Part shown: one piece after another, positions 1-6,787 of the stretch
How the letters are laid out: the number at the start of each line of letters is the position of its first letter
Position numbering within the stretch: the first letter of the stretch is position 1
Assembly: GCA_963812965.1 (NCBI GenBank)
Contig: CAWEXG010000011.1
Location: 62,001 to 126,000, forward strand
Origin: DASXMT01 sp963812965
GTDB lineage: Bacteria; Actinomycetota; Acidimicrobiia; Acidimicrobiales; RAAP-2
Direction of reading: 5' to 3'
DNA: 64,000 bases
The notes under the pieces: model-generated
Databases searched by the model: none
Seen by the model: the letters and a program-made list of their open reading frames with translations, nothing else
Told to the model about the DNA's origin: nothing
Position numbers and translations under genes: made by a program

Positions 1-168
1 ACCCCAATGACCAGGAGCATTGCTGCTGTGGCCGCGAAAAACCGGCGGGCATAGGCCGCCGGTGAAGTGAGAATTACGTGACTCTGCGTGGGAAAAACTT
101 AGGGAGTTACTCCCCCACCCCCCCCCCCGCGAGAACTTTCCCAGATTGAGAATTCTCAGTCTGGGCAT
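1..168 (-). CDS. Repeat surface protein A, 5' end (partial)
   Basis: Start of a secreted-protein gene that runs off the left edge of the window. The minus strand encodes YARRFFAATAAMLLVIG, an Arg-Arg plus hydrophobic signal-peptide core, and is nearly identical to the N-terminus of the repeat protein ending at 34666. No clean start is visible. The best reconstruction begins at the ATG at 168, reads through 11 G residues, and reaches the signal peptide only if one extra C near position 55 is removed. The body (Ig-like domains and 42-residue repeats in the sister copy) lies outside the window. Signal peptide and homology are seen; the start is inferred. Confidence 0.5.
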   Translation of the reverse strand, partial: MPRLRILNLGKFSRGGGWGSNSLSFSHAESRNSHFTGGLCPPVFRGHSSNAPGHWG

Positions 169-368
169 CGCGGGTTGCTGCTGTGTTGCGACGTCCCCGG
201 AACATGTACATCCCCCTGCTTTCGCTGTCGTGAGTGAAACTGTGTTGGTAAATCTGCTGTTTCGTGCTTCTCGATCAGATGGTACACACTCTTCGTTTCC
301 CAAACTGGTCGCGATGGCATCTAACTCCAGGTTCTTGATCTTGTCAAGCATTTTTCCGGCCGCACGGG
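169..368 (-). promoter_or_regulatory. Leader of repeat protein A, with promoter
   Basis: Shares long identical blocks with the region upstream of repeat protein C (38594-38800). A sigma70-like promoter is visible on the minus strand: TTGACA at 347-342 and TTAGAT at 324-319, spaced 17 bp, in the same place in both copies. Downstream are the conserved blocks GCGAAAGCAGGGGGATG and ATGTTCCGGGGACG. A near-perfect hairpin follows at 150-175 with the arms CCCAGAtTGAGAA / TTCTCAgTCTGGG. No known riboswitch class was recognised. Confidence 0.45.
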
Positions 369-456
369 GGTCCCAGAGGACCAGGAGGAGCCCGAAGCCG
401 GTTCCAGAAACCCTAGTCACCGGCGTGTAACACCGCTGTCGTAGCCCTGCTCGCCA

Positions 457-639
457 ATGAAAGTGCGAGGGGTGATCCGGGTTCTCGAACAGGAGGGGTG
501 GCGACAAGTACGCCAACGTGGCGCCCATCGCCACTTTCAACACCCCGAGCTACCTGGTACCGTCACCGTGGCAGGGGCATCCAGCGATGACGTTCCGAGA
601 GGCACTCTGGCGAATATCTGGAGGCAGGCGCACATGTGA
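457..639 (+). CDS. hicA: HicA-family mRNA interferase toxin
   Basis: 60-residue protein of typical HicA length and pattern. It has an N-terminal MKVRGVIRVLEQEGW helix and the RGAHRHFQHP segment with the catalytic His of the dsRBD-like fold, then the characteristic GTVTVAG strand and a C-terminal LANIWRQA helix. HicA toxins cleave mRNA in a ribosome-independent way and are held inactive by HicB, here the next gene. The toxin stop lies at the start of the hicB frame, so the two are translationally coupled. Recognition is firm; activity in this strain is inferred. Confidence 0.86.
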   Translation: MKVRGVIRVLEQEGWRQVRQRGAHRHFQHPELPGTVTVAGASSDDVPRGTLANIWRQAHM

Positions 640-647
640 GGCCAGCG

Positions 648-863
648 ATGATCGGCTACGCCGTGGTGATCGAGCACGAGGGTGATGCGTGGGGGGCGTA
701 CGTTCCCGACCTGCCCGGCTGCGTCGCTACCGGCACCGATCGAGAAGAGGTCGAGCGTCGTATCCGCGAAGCCATTCCGGCACACGTTGCCCTCATGCGA
801 GAGTCCGGCGAGGATGTTCCCGAGCCCGTCGCCGACGGTGTCATCGTCGTTCCGGCCTCGTAG
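648..863 (+). CDS. hicB: HicB-family antitoxin
   Basis: 71-residue partner of the upstream HicA. It shows the HicB partial RNase H-like fold: YAVVIEHEGDAWGAYVPDLPGC, then a helix ending ALMRESGEDVPEP. It lacks the long C-terminal DNA-binding domain of larger HicB proteins, so it resembles the compact class. I chose ATG 648; an in-frame GTG at 636 overlaps the hicA stop and could start translation four codons earlier. A degraded copy of its 3' end sits at about 4450-4524. Confidence 0.85.
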   Translation: MIGYAVVIEHEGDAWGAYVPDLPGCVATGTDREEVERRIREAIPAHVALMRESGEDVPEPVADGVIVVPAS

Positions 864-874
864 CGCCCCGAGCC

Positions 875-977
875 CTACCGCCCCTCGAACGTCGGCTCTC
901 GCTTCTCGATGAACTCCGTCAACGCCTCCATCGTGTCTGCCGAACCGAAGTTCATCGCCGGCGAGCAAGCCTCGTCG
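875..977 (-). pseudogene. Decayed 3' end of echA-like gene
   Basis: The minus strand encodes NFGSADTMEALTEFIEKREP and the rest of an enoyl-CoA hydratase C-terminus, matching the end of the intact gene at 4536-5330 (NFASADTTEALTAFIEKREP). Homology with 4536-4637 runs through the stop codon and back into the end of hicB, then stops sharply near 977. This is the 3' stump left by a duplication of the hicB-echA junction. No start, no catalytic residues, no function expected. Confidence 0.82.
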
Positions 978-1030
978 CTGCGATAACTGCCGCTTCGCAA
1001 TGACAGTGACCGACGCGGCTTCCGGGTATT

Positions 1031-1050
1031 GTACCGTACAAGTACCGTAC
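1031..1050. promoter_or_regulatory. Direct-repeat operator before DUF1778/GNAT operon
   Basis: Two copies of the 9-mer GTACCGTAC begin 11 bp apart, one helical turn, 19 bp before the antitoxin start. Each is nearly palindromic. DUF1778 (TacA-type) antitoxins have a ribbon-helix-helix domain and usually autorepress, so this is the likely operator. The repeat is seen; the binding is inferred. Confidence 0.45.
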
Positions 1051-1068
1051 ACGTGGAAGGGAAACCCC

Positions 1069-1344
1069 ATGGCACCAACGCGAGCCGCCAGAATTGAGCT
1101 CCGAGCAGATCCCGACTCGGCGAAACGCATCCGGCTAGCCGCCTCAGCTAGCCGGAAGTCAGTGAGCGCCTTCGTTCTTGATGCAGCGAACGAGGCCGCT
1201 GAACAGGTCATCGCCGACCAGACGACAGTCGCGCTCCCGCCCGAGGTGTTCGACTCCTTCTACGAGTGGCTGGATACCCCAACTGAGAACGTACCGGCGT
1301 TGGCTCGTCTGGCGCATGGAAAACGACGAGTCACACAACGATGA
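1069..1344 (+). CDS. DUF1778 (TacA-like) antitoxin
   Basis: 91-residue antitoxin of a type II acetyltransferase toxin pair. The N-terminal half (RIELRADPDSAKRIRLAA, then SVSAFVLDAANEAAE) is the ribbon-helix-helix DNA-binding domain. The C-terminal half (LPPEVFDSFYEWLD) is the toxin-neutralising segment, followed by a short Lys/Arg-rich tail. ATG 1069 was chosen for the GGAAGGGAAA ribosome-binding sequence just upstream; an earlier in-frame start at 1000 would include the operator-like repeats. The gene overlaps the GNAT toxin by 4 bp (ATGA). Confidence 0.85.
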   Translation: MAPTRAARIELRADPDSAKRIRLAASASRKSVSAFVLDAANEAAEQVIADQTTVALPPEVFDSFYEWLDTPTENVPALARLAHGKRRVTQR

Positions 1345-1850
1345 CCGAATGGGCCTCGGAGCGCCTCTCCGAGGCCCACGACCTAACCCAGTTCAAGAGC
1401 GGCCAGCCGTCTCTCGACCTCTGGCTCCGAGAGCACGCAGCACACGCCGAGCGCATGAACACCGCCCGGACGTTCGTGTTCGTCGACATCGAGCAGCGAG
1501 TAGTCGGCTACTACAGCTTGACGATGGGACGTGTGTTGCGCGGCGAGCTGCCTGCGCCAGTCGCCCGAGGTGCTCCACGAATGGTTCCGGTGATCCTCAT
1601 TGCTCGGCTGGCGGTGGACCGGCGGTCACAGGGGAGCGGTCTGGGTGCGGAACTGCTGTGGGATGCGCTGAGTCGTGGATGTGCGGCGAACGCCCTGGCT
1701 GCGGCGCGAGCATTCGTGGTCGATGCGATCGACGAACGAGCGGCGTCCTTCTACGAGCACTTTGGGTTCGTCCGTATCGAGGCGTCAGGTGACACGTCCA
1801 TCCGTCTGGGTATCAAGACGAGCACTGTGTTCAAGAGCCTGAATCTCTGA
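1341..1850 (+). CDS. GNAT-family acetyltransferase toxin (TacT-like)
   Basis: 169 residues. Toxins of this family acetylate the aminoacyl moiety of charged tRNAs and stop translation. The N-terminal LTQFKSGQPSLDLWLREHA segment is diagnostic of TacT-like toxins. It is followed by VVGYYSLTMGRVLRGELP, the acetyl-CoA-binding turn RLAVDRRSQGSGLGAELL, and the late motif AASFYEHFGF. A 4-bp overlap with the DUF1778 gene and the shared operon support the pairing. Its 3' end overlaps the opposite-strand DUF433-DUF5615 gene by 20 bp. A deleted relative lies at 34072-34205. Confidence 0.86.
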   Translation: MTEWASERLSEAHDLTQFKSGQPSLDLWLREHAAHAERMNTARTFVFVDIEQRVVGYYSLTMGRVLRGELPAPVARGAPRMVPVILIARLAVDRRSQGSGLGAELLWDALSRGCAANALAAARAFVVDAIDERAASFYEHFGFVRIEASGDTSIRLGIKTSTVFKSLNL

Positions 1851-2376
1851 CGTCCTTCCCGACATTCTCGCCAACAGTCGCTTGTCGCTTGTCACACCAG
1901 TGCATTGATGGGAACGCTTTCTCGCCCACAGATCGCCTTGAGCAGGGTGGGTGAAGACGGATGTTCGCCAGACCACGATCCAGCGTGACGAGGAAGCGTT
2001 CTTCCCTCGTCGCTACATACACCACGTCGTCATCAATGGCCCCGGTGAGCCCTTCATCAGCGACGGTGTCGACGTCAAGGCCCGCGGACTGCGCCGCCGC
2101 GGCGACATCCGCAGGCAGGTTCTCGTCGAGCTTCAGTTCCACCTGGCGGGGCGGAGCGAGAACCTCTTCTTTGGCGAGCAGTGCCCCATAGGCTGTTGCG
2201 GCACGAACGGCGCCTTCAGGCAGGGTCGGGTACTGCACGGCGATCTCGTCTTCGTTCATCCCCGCTGCCAGGCAATCGAGGATGATGCTCACCGGGACCC
2301 TCGTGCCTCGGATACGAACCTGACCGTGGAGCACCGGCTGGTCAGCCACGATGAGATCCAAGAGGTCAGCCACCAT
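1831..2376 (-). CDS. In-frame DUF433 antitoxin-DUF5615 toxin fusion, truncated
   Basis: 181 residues joining two partners that are normally separate. Residues about 1-80 are DUF433: VADLLDLIVADQPVLHGQVRIRGTRVP, then AGMNEDEIAVQYPTL. From about residue 82 it is DUF5615, a PIN-like fold: VELKLDENLPADVAAAA, DEGLTGAIDDDVV, then RFLVTLDRGLANIR. The antitoxin stop is missing, so the frame runs APPRQVELKLDENLP; the GTG of VELKL could still act as an internal start. After LANIRLHPP the normal toxin C-terminus is replaced by unrelated sequence. Start at ATG 2376. Probably non-toxic. Confidence 0.7.
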   Translation of the reverse strand: MVADLLDLIVADQPVLHGQVRIRGTRVPVSIILDCLAAGMNEDEIAVQYPTLPEGAVRAATAYGALLAKEEVLAPPRQVELKLDENLPADVAAAAQSAGLDVDTVADEGLTGAIDDDVVYVATREERFLVTLDRGLANIRLHPPCSRRSVGEKAFPSMHWCDKRQATVGENVGKDVRDSGS

Positions 2377-2460
2377 GTGCCCATGATCCCACACTGTCCG
2401 CCAAGCCACACTCGGTGATCTGGTGAAGCACCCGCCACCTCTCCTGGATAGGGAACAGAC

Positions 2461-2501
2461 GTGTGGCCCCCCGTCCGGGGTTAGGGGGCGGGGGGCCACA
2501 C
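2461..2501. terminator. Strong G/C hairpin, copy 1
   Basis: Perfect 13-bp stem, GTGTGGCCCCCCG (2461-2473) with CGGGGGGCCACAC (2489-2501), around a 15-nt loop. It lies between the 3' end of the repeat-protein stump and the DUF433 gene. Copy 2 at 34473-34509 has a T-A pair where this one has C-G, so pairing is conserved despite changes. No U-run follows on either strand, so it may be a transcript-end structure or a recombination site rather than a classic intrinsic terminator. Confidence 0.55.
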
Positions 2502-2624
2502 ACTGTGAGCCGGTTCCCGAGCTGGTGGAGCTGGGGACCTCTGGCGTTCTTGTCGTCCATGAGCTCGCTGTCCCTGGGAAAACAAGCTCTCAGGGACAGC
2601 GACCACACGTCCTTCTTGGAGTTC

Positions 2625-2969
2625 CTACGGTGCGATGCCGACGATTGGGGCAGCGGTGGCGCCAACCGCTGATCCATTGAACGGGGCATTGCCGAAGGTG
2701 AAGATGCCGCCGTCTGCGGCTACAAGCCAGTAGCCCTTGCCGTCAGGGGTTGCTGCCATGCCGACGATGGGAGCGTTCAAGTGTTGGCCGCCTTCAGAGC
2801 CGTAGTAGCCGGCGTCGCCAAAGGTGAAGATTCCTCCGTCTGCTCCTACCAGCCAGTAGCTCTTGTTGTCAGGAGTAGCCGCCATGCCGACAATAGGGGC
2901 GTTCAACGGTTGTCCAGCTTCGGAGCCGTAGTTCCCGGCGTTCCCGAACGTGGACATGGCTCCGGTTCT
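2625..2969 (-). pseudogene. Repeat surface protein B, 3' stump cut by IS
   Basis: C-terminal part of a repeat protein. It has two full 42-residue units (YGSEGGQHLNAPIVGMAATP, GKGYWLVAADGG) and the terminal half-unit ending APIVGIAP. It corresponds to the first, second and last of the six units in repeat protein C, so it has fewer repeats. Its upstream part, including signal peptide and promoter, is gone: the frame runs straight into the insertion sequence at 2970, and the flank beyond the IS (from 4377) matches sequence just upstream of the missing promoter. Confidence 0.85.
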
Positions 2970-2993
2970 GGCTCTCCTGACCGATCCGTGGGT
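2970..2993. repeat. IS left inverted repeat
   Basis: 24-bp terminal inverted repeat beginning GGCTCTCCTGACC, identical to the reverse complement of the right end. Confidence 0.92.
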
Positions 2994-3078
2994 GCTTGAG
3001 TAACCCATCCGCGTCCGCACCCCGCCTGCTTCCTAGTTTTCCGAGCTGTCTGACGGCTTGGATCAGGAGGCAAACGGG

Positions 3079-4353
3079 GTGCGGAACACGAGCGTATGGC
3101 AGCAGGTGCTGGGGTTGGGGCGCACGGTGATCGAGAAGGTGGATCTCGACGCGACGGAGCGAGTGCTCGTCGTGTCGGTTCGGCCGTCCAAGGGGGCCGC
3201 CCGGCGCTGCGGACACTGCGGTCGACGCGCCAGCCTCTATGACCAGGGCGAGGGACGGCGGCGCTGGCGGGCCCTCGACGTCGGCGAGCTGCGCTGCTTC
3301 CTCGAAGCCGAAGCCCCCAGGGTGCGGTGCCCGGCGCACGGAGTGACCGTCGCTCAGGTGCCCTGGGCCCGGCACGGAGCCGGGCACACGAGGCCGTTCG
3401 ACGACACCGTCGCCTGGCTGGCCATCCAGTGCTCGAAGTCGGCGGTGACCGAGCTGCTGCGCGTCGCCTGGCGGACGGTGGGGGCGATCGTGACCCGGGT
3501 CCAAGCAGACATCGACGCCACGGTCGACCGCTTGGCCGACTTGCGGCGCATTGGTATTGACGAGATCTCCTACAAGCGCGGGCATCGCTACTTGACCGTG
3601 GTGGTCGACCACGACACCGGGCGCCTCGTCTGGGCGGCGGCGGGCCGCGATGATGCCACCTTGGGGACCTTCTTCGATCTGCTCGGGGAGGAGCGCTGCG
3701 CCCAGATCACCCACGTCTCGGCCGATTCGGCCCCCTGGATCGCCCGGGTCGTCACCGAACGCTGCCCCGATGCGATCCAGTGTGCCGACCCCTTCCACGT
3801 CGTGGCCTGGGCCACCGACGCCCTCGACGTCGTGCGTCGGGAGGCCTGGAACGCTGCCTCGGGTCGCCGTCGCGTCGACCCGGCCACCGGCAAGTTCGGC
3901 GTGGCCGACGGGGCGGCGCGCTCGATCAAGCGGGCCCGCTACGCCTTGTGGAAGAACCCCGAGAACCTGACCGAACACCAGGCGGCCAAGCTCGCCTGGA
4001 TCGCCAAGACCGACCCGCGCCTTTACCGTGCCTACCTGCTCAAGGAGGGGCTTCGCCACGCCTTCGCCGTCAAAGGGGAGGCCGGCAAGGAGGCGCTTGA
4101 CGCTTGGACGAGTTGGGCCCGCCGCTGCCGCATCGACGCCTTCGTTGAACTGCAGCGCAAGATCGTCAAGCACCGAGCGGCCATCGACGCCACCTTGGAC
4201 CATGGCCTGTCCAACGGGTTGATCGAGTCCACCAACACCAAGATCCGACTCCTCACCCGCATCGCCTTCGGGTTCCGTTCGCCCGATGCCCTCATCGCCC
4301 TCGCCATACTCGCCCTCGGTGGGCAGCGTCCCGCACTTCCGGGCCGAAACTAA
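3079..4353 (+). CDS. ISL3-family transposase
   Basis: 424-residue DDE transposase, full length and without frameshift. The N-terminal zinc finger uses Cys pairs in RRCGHCGRRAS and VRCPAHG. A helix-turn-helix follows (AVTELLRVAWRTVGAIVTRV). The catalytic core has acidic residues in GIDEISYKRGH, HVSADSAPW / CADPFHVV and LIESTNTKIR. I chose GTG 3079 because AGGAGG lies 8 nt upstream; a TTG at 3058 is also in frame. The stop codon's last base is the first base of the right inverted repeat. It looks functional, so the element could still move. Confidence 0.92.
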   Translation: MRNTSVWQQVLGLGRTVIEKVDLDATERVLVVSVRPSKGAARRCGHCGRRASLYDQGEGRRRWRALDVGELRCFLEAEAPRVRCPAHGVTVAQVPWARHGAGHTRPFDDTVAWLAIQCSKSAVTELLRVAWRTVGAIVTRVQADIDATVDRLADLRRIGIDEISYKRGHRYLTVVVDHDTGRLVWAAAGRDDATLGTFFDLLGEERCAQITHVSADSAPWIARVVTERCPDAIQCADPFHVVAWATDALDVVRREAWNAASGRRRVDPATGKFGVADGAARSIKRARYALWKNPENLTEHQAAKLAWIAKTDPRLYRAYLLKEGLRHAFAVKGEAGKEALDAWTSWARRCRIDAFVELQRKIVKHRAAIDATLDHGLSNGLIESTNTKIRLLTRIAFGFRSPDALIALAILALGGQRPALPGRN

Positions 4354-4376
4354 CCCACGGATCGGTCAGGAGAGCC
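4353..4376. repeat. IS right inverted repeat
   Basis: 24-bp terminal inverted repeat ending GGTCAGGAGAGCC, the exact reverse complement of the left end. Confidence 0.92.
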
Positions 4377-4524
4377 CATTTTTTCTGACAGCGAGCGACG
4401 TCCCAGAGGATCGGTAGGAGCCCGAAGCCGGTTCCAGAGACCCTGGTTCACCGTGGCAGAGGCACCCGGCGAGGGTGTTTCCGAGCCTGTCGCCGACGGT
4501 GTCATCGTCGTTCCAGCCTCGTAG
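4377..4524 (+). pseudogene. Collapsed leader-hicAB remnant
   Basis: Degenerate copy of about 350-863 with most of hicA and hicB deleted. The left part (CATTTTTTCTGAC, then TCCCAGAGGAtcggtAGGAG) matches 349-390, upstream of repeat-gene A. It then jumps to a fusion of the hicA TVTVAG region with the hicB tail, encoding SEPVADGVIVVPAS and the same TAG stop. The order leader - hicB tail - echA is the same as at 1-977, so this is one arm of an old tandem duplication. Confidence 0.75.
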
Positions 4525-4535
4525 CGGTCCGAGCT

Positions 4536-5330
4536 CTACCGTCCTTCGAACGTTGGCTCGCGCTTCTCGATGAACGCGGTCAGCGCTTCTGTGGTGTCCG
4601 CCGAGGCGAAGTTCACCGCCTGCGAACGAGCCTCGTCTTCGAGGGCCTGCTCCATCGACACTGCGAACGAGTTGTTGAGCATGCTCTTGGTCATCGACAG
4701 GGCAAGCGGGGGGCCGGTGGCCAACCGGTGAGCCCAGTCGTCGACGAAGGCATCGAGCTGGTCGGCCAGGACCACCCGGTTGACGATCCCGAATTCAGCA
4801 GCCTCGGCGGCACTGATGATGTCAGCGAAGAAGGCGAGCTCCTTGGCCCGGTGCAGCCCGATGAGCCGGGGAAGCAGCCACGACGACCCGAAGTCGACCG
4901 AGAGCCCGCGCTTCGAGAAGATCTGTGAGAACCGGGCGGTGTCGCCGGCCACGACCAGATCGCACCCGAGAGCCAGGCTCATCCCGGCACCGGCGGCGAT
5001 GCCCCCCACCTTGGCGATGGTCGGCTTCGGGAAGCGATGGAGACGCAGTGCCACGTCCCCCAGGGCGCGCATCTGGACCAGATAGGGGTCGCCGGGTCGA
5101 CCGGCCACGTCGGAGGCATCCCCCAGGTCAGCGCCGGAGCAGAAGGCGTCGCCGGCCCCGGTGAGCACCATCACCCGGTCGTGACGATCGGTGGCTACAT
5201 CCTCGAAGGTGGCCTGGAGCTCCCGCCACATCAGGCCGTTGGCGGCATTCTTCCGGGCCGGCCGGTTCATCGTCACGGTGACGACGCCGTCGGCTCGCTC
5301 CACGATCAGGGTCTCGAGGTCGTTCGACAT
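4536..5330 (-). CDS. Enoyl-CoA hydratase/isomerase family protein
   Basis: 264 residues, crotonase superfamily. These enzymes hydrate or isomerise acyl-CoA double bonds in fatty-acid and aromatic-acid breakdown. The oxyanion-hole segments are CSGADLGD (about residue 65) and GGIAAGAGMSLALGCDL (about 110). The catalytic region reads GLSVDFGSSWLLPR: an Asp stands where classical hydratases have a catalytic Glu, which is closer to PaaG-type isomerases, so substrate and reaction are uncertain. Start at ATG 5330; a TAGGGT -10-like element ends 8 nt upstream, suggesting a leaderless message. Its 3' end is duplicated at 875-977. Confidence 0.88.
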   Translation of the reverse strand: MSNDLETLIVERADGVVTVTMNRPARKNAANGLMWRELQATFEDVATDRHDRVMVLTGAGDAFCSGADLGDASDVAGRPGDPYLVQMRALGDVALRLHRFPKPTIAKVGGIAAGAGMSLALGCDLVVAGDTARFSQIFSKRGLSVDFGSSWLLPRLIGLHRAKELAFFADIISAAEAAEFGIVNRVVLADQLDAFVDDWAHRLATGPPLALSMTKSMLNNSFAVSMEQALEDEARSQAVNFASADTTEALTAFIEKREPTFEGR

Positions 5331-5493
5331 GGTGCACCACCCTACCGGTGGCGGGTCGGGCGCCTGCGAACTGGCAGCTGCAGACGAGTGGGTCCGGCAG
5401 GTCGGGTCCTGGCGAGTCGCTCTGGGGTTGAAGGTCCCAACACTCAGCACGCATCACCCCGGGAACGCCCCCTCCCGGAAGCACCTCGACCTC

Positions 5494-5874
5494 TCAGAAC
5501 GCGTCTTCGATCACCTCGACCTGACCGGCCGTGATCGACACGACGTCGAAGCGGACGTTCACCAACGGTCGGCCCGACGCCGGGGTCAGCTCGGACAGCC
5601 AGCGGCGTGCCAGCTGGCGGATGCGACGCTGCTTGGCCACCAGCACCGCTTCTGCTCCCGTCCCGAACCTATCGGTCGTCCTGGTCTTCACCTCGGCGAA
5701 GACGACGGTGCGGCCACGGCGCACGATGAGGTCGATCTCCCCCTCCCGTCGTCGCCAGTTCCGCTCCACCACTTCGTACCCGTTCGACTCGTACCACTCG
5801 GCTGCCACCGTCTCGCCTTCGGCGCCCAAGACGTGGCGAGGGTCCGGGCGCCCCTCGGGATCGGGCAGCGTCAC
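5494..5874 (-). CDS. YraN-family (UPF0102) nuclease-fold protein
   Basis: 126 residues, typical of UPF0102. This Holliday-junction-resolvase-like fold has no firmly established role. The core GYEVVERNWRRREGEIDLIV and FAEVKTR supplies the E-D-ExK metal-binding set of PD-(D/E)XK nucleases. GTG start. It lies downstream of the DUF2469 gene and rplS, the same neighbourhood as Rv2898c in mycobacteria. Confidence 0.87.
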   Translation of the reverse strand: MTLPDPEGRPDPRHVLGAEGETVAAEWYESNGYEVVERNWRRREGEIDLIVRRGRTVVFAEVKTRTTDRFGTGAEAVLVAKQRRIRQLARRWLSELTPASGRPLVNVRFDVVSITAGQVEVIEDAF

Positions 5875-5904
5875 GCGGATCCGGGCGCCCGTCGACGCCC
5901 ACGG

Positions 5905-6198
5905 TCACAGCTCCTTCTCGGGAAGCCGCTCGATGTTGACGTCACGGAAGGTGATGATGCGAACCGTGGGCACGAAGCGGGCCGGGCGGTACATGTCCCA
6001 CACCCAGGCATCGTTGAGGACCACCTCGACACACGCCGGGCTGGTGCCCTCCCGCACGGTCACGTCGACCTCGTTGGCCAGGTAGAAACGCCGCTCGGTC
6101 TCGATCACGTAGGAGAACAGCGGCAGGACGGCCCGGTACTCCTGGACAAGACCGAGCTCGATCTCGGACTCGTACCGTTCGAGATCCTCTTCGCTCAT
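5905..6198 (-). CDS. DUF2469 family protein
   Basis: 97 residues, an actinobacterial conserved protein of unknown function (relative of Rv2901c). The family signature is plain: MSEEDLERYESEIELGLVQE at the N-terminus, FSYVIETERRFYLANEVDV, and a C-terminal WVWDMYRPARFVPTVRI strand. In many Actinomycetota lepB and rnhB separate it from rplS; neither is present here. Confidence 0.85.
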   Translation of the reverse strand: MSEEDLERYESEIELGLVQEYRAVLPLFSYVIETERRFYLANEVDVTVREGTSPACVEVVLNDAWVWDMYRPARFVPTVRIITFRDVNIERLPEKEL

Positions 6199-6307
6199 CG
6201 TTCTGTGCTCATCGAGCGCTCATGGGGCGATAGCCATCGCATCCACAGCGTACCTCGCAGAGGAGGTGAGCGGTTCAGCGAACAGGCTCGCTGAGTCTCG
6301 GTCCCGG

Positions 6308-6661
6308 TCAGGGACGGACAGTGCGGCGCTCCTTGATCTTGGCCGACTTACCGTGCCGGTCACGGAGGTAGTAGAGCTTCGCCCGGCGGACGTCGCCCAG
6401 CGACACCACCTCGGTCTTGGCGATGATCGGCGAGTGCACGGGGAAGGTCCGCTCCACTCCCACCCCGAAGCTCACCTTACGAACGGTGAAGGTCTCCCGG
6501 ACCCCGGTGCCCTGGCGGCGGATCACCGCACCTTGGAATACCTGGACACGTTCGCGGGTGCCCTCCACAACCCGTACGTGGACCTTCACCGAGTCGCCGG
6601 GGCGGAACTCGGGGATGTCCTCACGCAGACTGTCGCGGTCGATGATGTCGGTCGGGTTCAT
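6308..6661 (-). CDS. rplS: 50S ribosomal protein L19
   Basis: 117 residues, full length. L19 sits at the subunit interface. Family landmarks are FRPGDSVKVHVRVVEGTRER, RRQGTGVRETFTVRKVSFG, VERTFPVHSP and the C-terminal RRAKLYYLRDRHGKSAKI. It follows trmD in the conserved rpsP-khpA-rimM-trmD-rplS order. Confidence 0.96.
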   Translation of the reverse strand: MNPTDIIDRDSLREDIPEFRPGDSVKVHVRVVEGTRERVQVFQGAVIRRQGTGVRETFTVRKVSFGVGVERTFPVHSPIIAKTEVVSLGDVRRAKLYYLRDRHGKSAKIKERRTVRP

Positions 6662-6787
6662 GGGGCGCGTTTCTCCACGGATCGCTGTGCGTCACTACCT
6701 GCCAGGACCCCGGCCTGCGCCGCACGAGCGGATCCGGCCTGGACTGGGTTGTCTGCCGGTACCGGCGGGAGCCGGCCCTAACAGGGC

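Larger units (their letters stand above)
2970..4376 (+). mobile_element. ISL3-family insertion sequence
   Basis: 1407-bp element bounded by perfect 24-bp inverted repeats (2970-2993 and 4353-4376), starting GGCTCTCCTGACCGATCC and ending with its reverse complement. It carries one intact DDE transposase. ISL3 elements normally make 8-bp target duplications, but the flanks here are CCGGTTCT (left) and CATTTTTT (right). Insertion was therefore followed by an adjacent deletion, or two copies recombined. The IS sits in repeat-protein gene B. Confidence 0.9.

Noticed and set aside
2869..4203. 444-codon minus-strand frame across the IS
   Set aside because: Antisense to the intact transposase; a high-GC shadow.
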